Positions 45,552-54,545 are shown, counted from the first letter of the stretch. The stretch: DNA of 57,030 bases from Anaerolinea sp. (GCA_013822275.1 PNKC01000013.1:1-57030); one strand, 5' to 3'. Notes: generated by a model from the sequence alone, not told the origin. A program made the numbers and translations.

Positions 45552-46907
45552 CTACAGTCCCGGGACGGTCATCTCCTGCACCCGCACCGTCGGCGCAGCT
45601 ACTGAACCGAACCACGCCAGGTCGTCGCCAACCGCATCGATCGCGGCGAGCATCTCGGCCATCCGGCCACTGACGTTGATCTCCGTCACCGGGTAGGCCA
45701 ACCGCCCGTTCTCAATCCAGAACCCGCCCGCCCCGCGCGAAAAGTCGCCGGTAGTGGTGTTGAACCCGTGACCGATCAAGGCCGTGACGTAGAGGCCGTC
45801 CTTCACGTCGCCAATGATCTCCGCCGGCGAAGTGATTCCCGCCCGCATGACGAGGTTCGACGGGCCGGGAGCGGGCAGCGATTCGACGCCGCGCTGGGCG
45901 CTCCCCGTTGGGGCGTTGCCCGTCTTGCGCGCGGTGTAGGCATCGAAGAGGAACTGCTGGAAGACACCCTCCTCAAACAGCGGATTACGTCGCGTGGCAA
46001 CGCCTTCTCCGTCAAACGGGCGGGAGCCGCGGCGGCCCGGTTCGGTGGCGTCGTCGATGATGGTGACCAGGTTTGAACCGATTCTCGCCCCCACGCTATC
46101 CCGGAGGAATGTTGCCCCGCGATAGAGCGCCCCGCCCGTGACGGCCTGGGACAGGTCGCCGAGCAGCGCTGCCGTCATCATCGGCTCAAAGATCACGGGC
46201 ACCTGCTTCGTCCCCACCTTGCGGGCGCCAATCTGGTCGATCGCCCGCCGCGCAGCGATGCGGCCGATCTCGCTGGCGTCCATGAGGCGGTGGAGGCTTC
46301 GCTCCGCGCTGAACCAGGAGGCGTTGCGCTTCTTCCCGTCGGCATCGTCCGCCAGCACTTCGACCGCGAGCGAGACGCTGGTCGCGGGGTAGCTCCCGGC
46401 GAAGCCGAGAGAGTTCGCCAGCGCGATCTCCGCGATGCGCGTGCTTATGCTGGCGCCGTCGGAGTTCGCAATGCGCGAGTCGAACTTCAGGGCGGCGTCT
46501 TCACAGGTCAGGGCCATGCGGACCTTCTCGTCCGTGGTCAGGCTTGAAAGCCGTTCGTCGTATAGCTGGAGGCCGTCGGCGCCGCCACGGGCAAAGAGCG
46601 ACGGGTCGGGCAGGCCGGCGCAGGGGTCCGGCTCGCAGATGCTGGCGAGTTCCACCGTCTCGCGCGCGAACTTCTCCAGCGCGTCCTCGGCGAGGTCCGA
46701 TGTTGAGCAGACGGAGGTGCGGCCACCGTTGATGACGCGCAGCCCCAACGAGCGGGAGCCAGCCTCTATCAGTTTCTCCACTTCGCCGAGCCGCACGCTC
46801 ACGGTGGATTCTTCCGCGGAAACGGCGATCACGTCGCACTGCTCCGCGCCGTTGCGCCGCGCCAGCTCAACAACCTGCCGCGCCAGGTCCACAAGGCTCT
46901 TCGTCAA
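45552..46907 (-). CDS. pmbA: TldE/PmbA-family metalloprotease subunit
   Basis: A 451-aa protein, the same size as E. coli TldE. TldD/TldE degrade unfolded peptides and mature some modified peptides; TldE lacks the HExxH of TldD, as here. The C-terminal TTTGDFSRGAGGFWIENG and the INVSGRMAEMLAAIDAV segment are typical. The frame is open to 47006, but its first 33 residues are not family-like and begin in the IS-end repeats. A TTG at 46907 with GGAG six bases upstream gives the normal N-terminus. No tldD is seen nearby. Confidence 0.9.
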   Translation of the reverse strand: MTKSLVDLARQVVELARRNGAEQCDVIAVSAEESTVSVRLGEVEKLIEAGSRSLGLRVINGGRTSVCSTSDLAEDALEKFARETVELASICEPDPCAGLPDPSLFARGGADGLQLYDERLSSLTTDEKVRMALTCEDAALKFDSRIANSDGASISTRIAEIALANSLGFAGSYPATSVSLAVEVLADDADGKKRNASWFSAERSLHRLMDASEIGRIAARRAIDQIGARKVGTKQVPVIFEPMMTAALLGDLSQAVTGGALYRGATFLRDSVGARIGSNLVTIIDDATEPGRRGSRPFDGEGVATRRNPLFEEGVFQQFLFDAYTARKTGNAPTGSAQRGVESLPAPGPSNLVMRAGITSPAEIIGDVKDGLYVTALIGHGFNTTTGDFSRGAGGFWIENGRLAYPVTEINVSGRMAEMLAAIDAVGDDLAWFGSVAAPTVRVQEMTVPGL

Positions 46908-47002
46908 ATCCAACTCCGGCCGTATGAAGCGGTGGTTCAAGTGTAGCGGGCGAGCCGTAATCGGGGAGCCATGCCTGCGCCCGACAGGGACGGGTGACAA
47001 AG

Positions 47003-47067
47003 TCACTGAGCAGTTATCCGGACACAGTCACTGAGCAGTTAGCTCTGACGTTTTCACTGAGCAGTAA
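47003..47067. repeat. Three direct repeats resembling an IS21-family transposon end
   Basis: TCACTGAGCAGTTA occurs at 47003-47016 and 47028-47041, and TCACTGAGCAGTAA at 47054-47067, with 25-26 bp spacing. Each is preceded by GACA or GACG-like sequence. IS21-family ends carry multiple terminal repeats of this kind. No transposase gene or opposite end was seen in the window, so this is probably a relic. An operator array is the alternative. Confidence 0.5.
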
Positions 47068-47121
47068 CAAGCCACACCTGCGCCTTACCGCTTACGCCTT
47101 CCTGCGCTACCCTCGGTCTCA

Positions 47122-48135
47122 ATGACTGCACCACTGCACGCGGCCGTAATTGGCCTCGGTTCCATGGGCGCAAACCACGCCCGCGTCTTCAGCGACATGG
47201 CTGGCGTTGAGCTGGCCGGCGTTGCCGATCCCGACCCGGAGCGGGTCGCGAAGGCCGTCGCCGGGCGCGCCATTGCCGGCTTCGCGGACACTGGGACACT
47301 GCTTCGCGAAACGAAGCCCGACCTGGTCTCGGTCGTCGTGCCCACGCAACTCCATGAAGAAGTCGCGCTCCAGGTCATCGCCGCCGGTGCGAACCTGCTT
47401 CTCGAAAAGCCGATCGCAGCGACGCTGCCTGCCGCCCGGCGCATCGCCCAGGCCGCCGCGGCCAATGGCGTCCTCCTGACCGTGGGCCACATCGAACGCT
47501 TCAACCCGGCCATCCGCGAACTAAAAGACCGGCTGAGCGAAGGCCAGGGCGGACGCATCATCCAGATCCGCGCCCGCCGGGTTGGGCCGTTCCCGCATCG
47601 CATCCGCGATGTCGGCGTGATCCACGACCTCGGCCCGCACGACATCGACATCATGCGCTACCTGCTGGACGACGAGGTTGAGCGCGTGTACGCCGAAGCG
47701 CGCCGGCACATCAATACGGACAACGAAGACCTGTTCGCGGGGATGCTGCGCTTCAAGGGCGGCGCGCTGGGCCTGCTGGAGATCAACTGGCTCACGCCGA
47801 CCAAGGAGCGGACGCTCTCGGTCCTCTGCGAGAAGGGCATGTTCGTCGTTGACTACGCCGCGCAGACGCTGGCGTTTTACGAGAACTTCGCGGCGGCCGC
47901 CCGCGAGGGCGCGATTGCCAGCGTCACGGAAGGACCCATGACCCGCTACCCGATCGGCAACCGCGAGCCGCTGCGGGTTGAGTTGGAAAGCTTCCGCGAC
48001 GCGGTGCTCGGCAAGCTCCCTGCGCCCGTGAGCGCGCACGATGGCATGGTCGCCCTGGCCGTGGCCGAGGCCCTGGTCGCGTCATCTGAATCCGGCAACC
48101 CGGTCGTCGTCGATGAGGTCTCGTTCGCCGCATGA
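47122..48135 (+). CDS. Gfo/Idh/MocA-family oxidoreductase (WlbA/WbpB-like)
   Basis: A 337-aa NAD(P)-dependent sugar dehydrogenase. The Rossmann GLGSMGANHA is at 11-20. EKPIA is at 95-99 with the catalytic Lys96. The HDLGPHDIDIM segment holds the second catalytic His (about 173). GHIERFNPA suggests the UDP-N-acetyl sugar uronate 3-dehydrogenase group. It overlaps a nucleotide-sugar 6-dehydrogenase by 4 bp, which supports that role. Confidence 0.88.
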   Translation: MTAPLHAAVIGLGSMGANHARVFSDMAGVELAGVADPDPERVAKAVAGRAIAGFADTGTLLRETKPDLVSVVVPTQLHEEVALQVIAAGANLLLEKPIAATLPAARRIAQAAAANGVLLTVGHIERFNPAIRELKDRLSEGQGGRIIQIRARRVGPFPHRIRDVGVIHDLGPHDIDIMRYLLDDEVERVYAEARRHINTDNEDLFAGMLRFKGGALGLLEINWLTPTKERTLSVLCEKGMFVVDYAAQTLAFYENFAAAAREGAIASVTEGPMTRYPIGNREPLRVELESFRDAVLGKLPAPVSAHDGMVALAVAEALVASSESGNPVVVDEVSFAA

Positions 48136-49403
48136 ACGTCTCCGTGATCGGCATCGGCAGGATAGGGCTTCCTCTCGCGGCCACCATCGCCTCGCGCGGG
48201 CACACGGTCTTCGGTTGCGACATCGACGCTCCGCTTGTGGATATGGTGAACCGGGGGGAGAACCCCATCCCGGATGAGGCCGGCCTCGGCGCCGTGCTCG
48301 GGCTGGTGGTCGCGGCGGGCAACCTGCGCGCAACCACGGACACTGTTGCCGCCGTCAGCCAATCTGAAGCAGTGCTCTTCGCGGTCGCCGTTGATGTGGA
48401 AGAATCGGGCCGGGCGGACCTGCGGAACCTCTACGCCGCCTGCGAAAGCGTCGCCCGCGGGATGAAGCCCGGCACGCTCTGCATCTTCGATACGACCCTG
48501 CCTGTCGGTACGACAAGGAATGACCTTGCGCCCAGGCTGGAAGCGGGAGGACTGAAGCTCGGCACGGACTTCTCGGTCGCGTTCAGCCCGGAGCGGCTGC
48601 TGATGGGCCGCATTATCGAGGACCTGACGAAGTATCCGAAGGTGGTCGGCGGCGTGGACGCCAATGGCGGCGACCGCGCCGCTGCCTTCTACCGGGAAGT
48701 CTTCGGCGGCGAAGTGCTCCAACTCGCCAGCGCCGAGACTGCCGAGCTTTCGAAGCTGTCCGAAGGCGCCTATCGCGACCTCAACATCGCCCTGGCGAAC
48801 GAGCTGGCGCAGGTCGCCGACGTGCACGGCGTGGACATCAGCGAAGTGATCAAAGCGGCGAACAGCCAGCCCTACTGCCACCTGCACGTGCCCGGCACCG
48901 GCGTCGGCGGCCACTGCATCCCGGTCTACCCGCGCTTTCTCATGCAGGGCGAAGGGCCGTCGTCGCTTTCCGCGCTTGGCCGCGCCGTGAACGACGCGAT
49001 GCCGGGCTACGCCGTCCAGCGCGTGGAACAGCTCGTCGGAGACCTGACTGGTAAGCGTGTGCTGATCCTTGGCCTCACGTTCCGCCCGGATGTCGCGGTC
49101 ACGCCGCACACGAACGCGGTCGACCTGCTGCGCGAATTCACGGCCAGAGGTGCGGTCGTCGAAGGGCACGATGCGCTGCTGAGCGAAGCGGGCGTGCGCG
49201 AACTTGGCTTCGAACCAGCGCGGGAGCCGCTCAGCGGCTATGACGTCGCCGTCGTCCACGCGAAGCACCGCTCCTACAACTCCCTCAACTGGAAGGCGCT
49301 CGCCCCACTGCTGGTGGACGCGCGCAACGCGCTGGACCGCGCCACGGTTGAGGCCGCGGGTGTGCGGTACCTGGGCATTGGGCGGCCCGTGTCGCCGGAT
49401 TAG
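48132..49403 (+). CDS. UDP-sugar 6-dehydrogenase (UDP-GlcNAc/ManNAc type)
   Basis: A 423-aa enzyme that oxidises C6 of a nucleotide sugar to a carboxylate in two steps. The Rossmann GIGRIGLPLA is at 7-16. The catalytic Cys262 is in GVGGHCIPVYP, and Lys208 is in AELSKLSEGAYRD. The HCIPVYP form is closer to WecC/WbpA than to UDP-glucose dehydrogenase. With the preceding gene it could make a 3-keto uronate on the way to amino-uronate glycans. The stop TAG lies at the edge of heptamer array 3. Confidence 0.9.
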   Translation: MNVSVIGIGRIGLPLAATIASRGHTVFGCDIDAPLVDMVNRGENPIPDEAGLGAVLGLVVAAGNLRATTDTVAAVSQSEAVLFAVAVDVEESGRADLRNLYAACESVARGMKPGTLCIFDTTLPVGTTRNDLAPRLEAGGLKLGTDFSVAFSPERLLMGRIIEDLTKYPKVVGGVDANGGDRAAAFYREVFGGEVLQLASAETAELSKLSEGAYRDLNIALANELAQVADVHGVDISEVIKAANSQPYCHLHVPGTGVGGHCIPVYPRFLMQGEGPSSLSALGRAVNDAMPGYAVQRVEQLVGDLTGKRVLILGLTFRPDVAVTPHTNAVDLLREFTARGAVVEGHDALLSEAGVRELGFEPAREPLSGYDVAVVHAKHRSYNSLNWKALAPLLVDARNALDRATVEAAGVRYLGIGRPVSPD

Positions 49404-49437
49404 CCTTCAGCTTCCAGCTTCCAGCTTCCAGCCTCCA
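49403..49437 (+). repeat. Heptanucleotide tandem repeat array 3 (GCTTCCA, 5 units)
   Basis: The units are GCCTTCA, GCTTCCA three times and GCCTCCA, starting on the last base of the stop codon of the nucleotide-sugar dehydrogenase. Confidence 0.85.
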
Positions 49438-49527
49438 GCCATGGACGCCCGTTGCCGGTTGTGACGTGCGATGCGGCTGGGCTGTATGGTTCGCCAACGC
49501 GCCGGGACGCTGGCGCGAGGAGGCGAC

Positions 49528-49884
49528 ATGGCTGATTGGGCGAGGCCCGTGGTGGCGTTTGAGATTCGCGGTCGCGACACGGTTGCACTGAGGAAGTTCT
49601 ACTCTGAGCTCTTTAACTGGGATATCAGCGACGCGAATCCCAGGGTCATGGCAATTCCCGCTGGCATCGGTGGTCCCGAGCCCGGTCCCGGTGGCACCCT
49701 GATGCCGGGAGAACCCGGCGCGTCGCTCTACATCCAGGTGCTGGACCTGCGCGCTACGCTCGACAAGGCGAAAGCGCTCGGAGGGAGCGTGCTCCACGAG
49801 CCGTTCGACGTGCCCGGCCGCGAACTCACGATCGCGCGCATCGCGGACCCGGAAGGCACCCAGATCGGGCTTGTCCAGCAGTAG
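49528..49884 (+). CDS. VOC-family protein (glyoxalase/bleomycin-resistance fold)
   Basis: A single-domain 118-aa VOC protein. VVAFEIRGRDTVALRKFYSELFNWD opens the first module, and SLYIQVLDLRATLDKAKALGGSV opens the second. IADPEGTQIGLVQ ends it, with the usual metal-site Glu replaced by Gln or lost. The ATG at 49528 has GAGGAGG four bases upstream. The substrate is unknown. Confidence 0.85.
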   Translation: MADWARPVVAFEIRGRDTVALRKFYSELFNWDISDANPRVMAIPAGIGGPEPGPGGTLMPGEPGASLYIQVLDLRATLDKAKALGGSVLHEPFDVPGRELTIARIADPEGTQIGLVQQ

Positions 49885-49893
49885 GACGCCCTC

Positions 49894-50757
49894 TCAGGCG
49901 GTCCGGGTGGCCTTCAGCGAGTACATGAGCGGGCAAAGGTCGCGCTGTTCCGGCTGAAGCTGCCAGGCGGTACGGCGTGCATAGCCCTTGGCGGTGGAGT
50001 CGCCATCGGTGCGCACCATCCACGGCAGCGCCTGCCACGCCACTTCCCTGTGTTCGTGGAGGAAGTCCAGCCGCAGGCCCACGTCGAGCAGCGCCGTGAC
50101 GATTTCGCCGAGCCCGTGGTTCCACTCAAAACTCGTCTGGTTCTTAAGCGGCGGGCCATCAACGTAGGTAGTCTCGCCGACCCACTCGCTCGGCTGCCCG
50201 GTTTCGAAGTACGGGGAACGCACCACCAGTTCGCGGTCATCTCGTTCGTCGTCAAGCGCCCACAGCATGGGGTGGCCTTCGTAGACATACAGGAAGCCGC
50301 CCGGCTTGAGCAGCTTCGCGACGACCCGTGCCCAGCCCCGGATGTCTGGCAGCCAGCAAAGGGCGCCGATGCCGGTGTAGACCACGTCGAACTGGTCGCT
50401 GATGACGGTGGCGGCGTCGTAGACGTTCGCCTGCACGAACGTCGCATCGGTGACGCCAATCTCTCTGGCGAGCTCGCGCGCCCGTTCGACGGCGGCGCCG
50501 GAGAAATCAAGGCCGGTCACCTGTGCTCCAAGCCGCGCCCAGTTGAGCGTGTCCATGCCGAAGTGGCACTGCAAGTGCAGGAGCGTCTTGCCGCGGACAT
50601 CGCCGACTTCGTGCATCTCCACGGGGTAGATCGTCTTCTCGCCGCGCAGAAACCCCGCGAGGTCGTAGCCTTCGGAAGCGGCGTGGATCGGGACGGATTC
50701 GTCCCAGCGGGCGCGATTCGCCTCGAAGTAGGGCGTGTTCTGGCTGTCGTCCGGCAT
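49894..50757 (-). CDS. Class I SAM-dependent methyltransferase
   Basis: A 287-aa methyltransferase. SAM motif I is LLHLQCHFGMDTLNWARLG (about 59-77). TGLDFSGAAVERAREL is the acidic-loop region, and FDVVYTGIGALCWLPD is motif II. The substrate is not predictable. It is 5 bp downstream of the aminotransferase gene on the same strand, so probably co-transcribed. Confidence 0.87.
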   Translation of the reverse strand: MPDDSQNTPYFEANRARWDESVPIHAASEGYDLAGFLRGEKTIYPVEMHEVGDVRGKTLLHLQCHFGMDTLNWARLGAQVTGLDFSGAAVERARELAREIGVTDATFVQANVYDAATVISDQFDVVYTGIGALCWLPDIRGWARVVAKLLKPGGFLYVYEGHPMLWALDDERDDRELVVRSPYFETGQPSEWVGETTYVDGPPLKNQTSFEWNHGLGEIVTALLDVGLRLDFLHEHREVAWQALPWMVRTDGDSTAKGYARRTAWQLQPEQRDLCPLMYSLKATRTA

Positions 50758-50762
50758 GGGCG

Positions 50763-51944
50763 CTATGCGCCTTCCAGCCCGGCCGCGGCCGCCGAGATAC
50801 CGCCGCCGATGTCGGCCTTAAAGCCCTGTTCGCGCAGGATCTTGCCGAGCGACGAAAGCGCCAGCAGGACGTTGCCCGGGTTGGAGGATTCGCCCATGAG
50901 GCCGAGGCGCCAGACCTTCGCCCGCAGGTCGCCGAGCCCGCCGCCGATTTCGATGGAGTGCCGCTTTAGCAATGCGCCGCGGACTTCGGCGTCGTTCACC
51001 CCTTCCGGGATCCGGACGGTGGTGAGCACCGGCAGGCGGTAGCCCTCGTCGGCGTGCAGGACGAGGCCCATCCCTTCGAGGCCGGCCTGAAGCGCGCGGC
51101 CGTTCTGTTCGTGGCGCGCCCAACGCACTTCGAGGCCTTCGTCCAGCACCAGGGCCAGCGCTTCATGCAGGGCATAGACCATCGAGATCGGCGCGGTGTG
51201 GTGATAGGCGCGGCGTTCGTCCCAGTAGGCCTCGATCAGGCTGAGGTCCAGGTACCAGCTGTTGCAGGGCACTTCACGCGCCTTCACGGCGTCCCATGCG
51301 TCCGGAGAAAGCGTCAGGGGTGCCATCCCGGGAGGCGCCGAGAGGCACTTCTGCGTCCCCGAGTAGACGGCGTCCGCGCTCCAGGCATCGACGGTCACGG
51401 GGACGCCGCCGAGGGAGGTCACGCAGTCTACGAGGAGCAGCGCGCCCGCTTCGTGGGCGATTTTGGCGAACGGTTCCACGGGGGTCTGGACGCCGGTTGA
51501 CGTCTCCGCGTGGACGATGCCCACGAGTTTCACGTTCCCGGCGGCCTTCACCGCAGCTTCCACGCCGGCCACATCCGTGGGGGAGCCCCAGGCCGACGTG
51601 ACGCGCGTCACCACGCCGCCGGCGCGCTCGGCCATCTGGACGATGCGGTCGCCGAAGTAACCGCAGCTGCCGATGACCACCTTGTCGCCAGGCTCCACCA
51701 GGTTCATCACGGCAGCTTCCATGCCGCTCGTCCCGGTGCCCGGCGTGGCGAGGGTGATGCGGTTCTCGGTCCCCATGACGCGGCGAAGCATGTCGTTGCA
51801 TTCGTCCATGATTCTCAGGAACTCCGGGTCCAGGTGGCCGAGGATGGGCGCCGTCATGGCCCGCAGGACGCGGGGGTGCGCCCCGCTCGGGCCAGGGCCC
51901 AGGAGGATGCGAGTGGGCGGGTTGAACGTGGAAGCAGATCTCAT
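50763..51944 (-). CDS. Alanine/serine--glyoxylate aminotransferase family protein
   Basis: PLP-dependent class V aminotransferase of 393 aa. ILLGPGPSGAHPRVLRAM opens the fold. TPGTGTSGMEAA binds the cofactor phosphate. LVDCVTSLGG holds the Asp that pairs with the pyridine N. Lys199 in SGTQKCLSAPPG forms the Schiff base. Relatives interconvert glyoxylate and glycine with Ala or Ser as amino donor. Confidence 0.92.
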   Translation of the reverse strand: MRSASTFNPPTRILLGPGPSGAHPRVLRAMTAPILGHLDPEFLRIMDECNDMLRRVMGTENRITLATPGTGTSGMEAAVMNLVEPGDKVVIGSCGYFGDRIVQMAERAGGVVTRVTSAWGSPTDVAGVEAAVKAAGNVKLVGIVHAETSTGVQTPVEPFAKIAHEAGALLLVDCVTSLGGVPVTVDAWSADAVYSGTQKCLSAPPGMAPLTLSPDAWDAVKAREVPCNSWYLDLSLIEAYWDERRAYHHTAPISMVYALHEALALVLDEGLEVRWARHEQNGRALQAGLEGMGLVLHADEGYRLPVLTTVRIPEGVNDAEVRGALLKRHSIEIGGGLGDLRAKVWRLGLMGESSNPGNVLLALSSLGKILREQGFKADIGGGISAAAAGLEGA

Positions 51945-51992
51945 GCTGGATATCGTACCGTCCAGGGGAGCTTAGGTTCAGCGCCTGGCAGC

Positions 51993-52023
51993 TTGACAAG
52001 CCCTCCTATAGTGTCGCTATCAC
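51993..52023 (+). promoter_or_regulatory. Possible promoter of the GNAT gene
   Basis: A perfect TTGACA (51993-51998) is followed after 18-19 bp by CTATCA/TATCAC (52017-52023). The spacing is slightly long and the -10 weak. It is the only promoter-like pair in the gap between the divergent aminotransferase and GNAT genes. Confidence 0.35.
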
Positions 52024-52047
52024 AGTCGAAATGGGGGGATACTAAAC

Positions 52048-52686
52048 ATGACTCAGGCGGAAACCGCCCCGAGAAACCGCGAAAAACTACAGGTTGAGGT
52101 CCGGAAAGCGACGACGGCCGACGCGCCGGCGCTCACTGCGACCATGGCCCGCGCCTTCGATGACGACCCGGTTATTAACTGGGCGGCCGCCCAGGACAAA
52201 CATCGCGCACGCCGCGTTTACGACATGATGGGCATGGGTCTGAATCGGCTGACCATGCCCTTCGGCGAGGTGTACACAACCGACGAGTTCCAGGGTGGCG
52301 CCTGCTGGACGCCCCCGGGAAAATGGAAACTTGGCATGCTCCAGCAGCTGATGCTGGTGCCGTCGATGGCGAAGGTGGCAACGTGGCGCCGGATCCCCGC
52401 GGTGATGGGCGGGATGAACGCCATTGAGAAGAAGCACCCGCACGAACCCCACTACTACCTGCTCGCGCTTGGTGTCGAACCGGCGCTTCAGGGGCGAAGC
52501 CTGGGCAGCCAGCTGATGGCGCCAATCCTTGCCCGCTGCGATGCGGAGGGGGTGCCGGCGTACCTGGAAAGCTCGAAGGAAATCAACGTCCCGCTGTACG
52601 AACGCAATGGCTTCCGGGTCACGAAAGAACTCGTCGTCCCGAGCGGCGGGCCGAAGATCTGGCTGATGTGGCGAAAGCCGCAATAG
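52048..52686 (+). CDS. GNAT-family N-acetyltransferase
   Basis: A 212-aa protein with the GNAT fold. VRKATTADAPALTATMARAF opens the fold. The acetyl-CoA loop is in ALGVEPALQGRSLGSQLM, and LESSKEINVPLYERNGF closes it. The acceptor substrate is unknown. A run of six G lies nine bases before the ATG. Its stop is 4 bp from heptamer array 4. Confidence 0.88.
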   Translation: MTQAETAPRNREKLQVEVRKATTADAPALTATMARAFDDDPVINWAAAQDKHRARRVYDMMGMGLNRLTMPFGEVYTTDEFQGGACWTPPGKWKLGMLQQLMLVPSMAKVATWRRIPAVMGGMNAIEKKHPHEPHYYLLALGVEPALQGRSLGSQLMAPILARCDAEGVPAYLESSKEINVPLYERNGFRVTKELVVPSGGPKIWLMWRKPQ

Positions 52687-52690
52687 CATC

Positions 52691-52732
52691 CAGGACTCAG
52701 GACTCAGGACTCAGGACTCAGGACTCAGGACT
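52691..52732. repeat. Heptanucleotide tandem repeat array 4 (CAGGACT, 6 perfect units)
   Basis: Six identical copies of CAGGACT sit between two convergent genes. On the minus strand each junction reads TGAGTCC. The convergent PPOX gene ends inside the array: its last codons and TGA stop (52718-52720) are repeat sequence. Confidence 0.95.
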
Positions 52733-53218
52733 GGCGTCTTCGCCGTGCTTCACGACCCAATCACCCGGCCCCGGCCAGGTGAGCATGCGCATCGTGCCGG
52801 TGGCATCGAACACGACGTAGCCCGCGCTCTTGATATCGACCACGAACACGTGGGCCGGGCCGGTTGGGCGCCAGTGGAGCTTCGCGTAGATGTGCTGCCA
52901 GTAGGGTTCGACCCGCGCTTCGGCCATGGGGAGCGCGTTGCCGTAGAGCTTCACATCGCCTTGCTGTCCGTCCTTGTTGCTGGTAGTGCTATGGACCACG
53001 CAGCGAGGGTCGCGAAGCAGATCCAGCATCTTCTTCGACTGCCACATGCCGCCGATCACGAAGTCGCCCTCGAAGTAGGTGAATTCGACCGGCGTGATGC
53101 GTGGCCAACCGTCCTTGCGCAGGGTCCCGAGCATCACCAGGTCTGTGGAATCGAACCGTTCTCGCGCCAGGCGGGCGAGTTCCGGCGCCTCGCGTTCGAA
53201 GTCGCGCCATGCCGTCAT
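52718..53218 (-). CDS. Pyridoxamine 5'-phosphate oxidase-like (PPOX split-barrel) protein
   Basis: A 166-aa flavin- or F420-binding split barrel. VMLGTLRKDGWPRITPVEFTYFE is the N-terminal signature, and GGMWQSKKMLDLLRDPRCVVH the second block. The cofactor cannot be assigned. The start is the ATG at 53218 with a GGGAT-type site; the frame is open further upstream without family similarity. The last residues (SPES) and the stop are encoded by heptamer array 4. Confidence 0.87.
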   Translation of the reverse strand: MTAWRDFEREAPELARLARERFDSTDLVMLGTLRKDGWPRITPVEFTYFEGDFVIGGMWQSKKMLDLLRDPRCVVHSTTSNKDGQQGDVKLYGNALPMAEARVEPYWQHIYAKLHWRPTGPAHVFVVDIKSAGYVVFDATGTMRMLTWPGPGDWVVKHGEDASPES

Positions 53219-53352
53219 CGGACCATCCCTCAACGGAAGTCGTGCGATTATGCTGACCCCTGGCGACAGCAGGTGTCGCGCAATTGCACCGCCTGCGGAA
53301 TCCCTTAACGCGCGGTACAATCGACGCACGATAAACGCAACTTGAGGAACCG

Positions 53353-54528
53353 ATGAACTACCAGGACACCCCGGAAGAAGCCGCCTTCCGCGCTGAAGTG
53401 CGCCGCTTCATTGAGACAGAAGCGCCGAAGAACATGACCCGCGGAGAAGGCGGTTACGGCGGCGTTGGCGCCGCCTGGAAGGCCTGGGTCAAGAAGCTGG
53501 CCGACCGCGCCTGGGTCGCCCCCGCGTGGCCCAAGGAGTACGGCGGCGCCGGCATGAGCGTGATGGAACAGTTCATCTTCAATTGGGAGATGGCCGAAGC
53601 CCGCGTCCCCCGTCCGGGCGGCATCGCCACCGGCTTCGCCGGCCCAACCCTCATCGTCCACGGCACCGAAGAACAGAAGAAGAAGTACCTGCCGGAGATC
53701 CTGGACGGCGAGACCACCTGGTGCCAGGGCTACAGCGAGCCGGGCGCCGGTTCCGACCTCGCCTCTCTCCAGACGCGCGCCATCCGCGACGGCGACGACT
53801 ACGTAGTCAACGGCCAGAAGATCTGGACCTCCGGCGGCCACACGGCCAAGTGGATGATCCTCCTCGCCCGCACGGACCCGGAAGCCCCCAAGCACCGTGG
53901 CATCACCTACTTCGTTGTGGACATGAAATCGCCGGGCCTGACGGTGCGGCCACTGATCAACATGGCCGGGACGCACGAGTTCAACGAAGTCTTCTTCGAA
54001 GACGTCCGTGTCCCGAAGGAGAACATCATCGGCGAAGAAAACCGCGGCTGGTACCTCGCTCAGACCACGCTCAGCTTCGAACGCTCGAACATCGGCGGCG
54101 CGGTCGGCGCGAGGCAGGGCGTGGAAGACCTCGTCCAGTTCGCGAAGTCCAGTCCAGTGAGCACGCTCAAGGGCGACCCGGCCGTGCGCCATGAACTCGT
54201 CGACCGCATGATCGAGGCGGGCGTGGCGACCCAGATGAGCCTGAAGATCATCTCCATTCAGGCCAAAGAGGGCGTCGCCCCGGGTCACGAGGCGAGCGTT
54301 GCGAAGCTGTATGGCACCGAGCTGAACCAGCGGATTGCGCGGACGGCGATGAAGGTCCTCGGCCTGTATGGCCAGCTCGATTCGAAAACCGAAGGTGTGG
54401 ACGCCTCGAAGTACGGACGTTACCGCTACCAGTACCTCCGTTCGGTGGCGAACACGATTGAGGGTGGCACGAGCGAGATCCAGCGCAACATCATCGCCAC
54501 CCGCGGCCTGGGCCTGCCAAGGGCGTAA
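53353..54528 (+). CDS. Acyl-CoA dehydrogenase
   Basis: FAD-dependent acyl-CoA dehydrogenase of 391 aa. CQGYSEPGAGSDLASLQTRA is the FAD-binding signature. NGQKIWTSGGHTAKWM and the C-terminal GGTSEIQRNIIATRGLGLPR are typical. The N-terminal domain fits members that act on branched, aromatic or steroid side-chain acyl-CoAs, but the substrate is not certain. GAGG lies five bases before the ATG. A strong terminator follows. Confidence 0.94.
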   Translation: MNYQDTPEEAAFRAEVRRFIETEAPKNMTRGEGGYGGVGAAWKAWVKKLADRAWVAPAWPKEYGGAGMSVMEQFIFNWEMAEARVPRPGGIATGFAGPTLIVHGTEEQKKKYLPEILDGETTWCQGYSEPGAGSDLASLQTRAIRDGDDYVVNGQKIWTSGGHTAKWMILLARTDPEAPKHRGITYFVVDMKSPGLTVRPLINMAGTHEFNEVFFEDVRVPKENIIGEENRGWYLAQTTLSFERSNIGGAVGARQGVEDLVQFAKSSPVSTLKGDPAVRHELVDRMIEAGVATQMSLKIISIQAKEGVAPGHEASVAKLYGTELNQRIARTAMKVLGLYGQLDSKTEGVDASKYGRYRYQYLRSVANTIEGGTSEIQRNIIATRGLGLPRA

Positions 54529-54545
54529 CTCTCCAGGCATCATCC

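Noticed and set aside
47081-47101. CGCCTTA-like triple upstream of the Gfo/Idh gene as another heptamer array
   Set aside because: Only three imperfect units and not at a gene 3' end. Too short to separate from chance.
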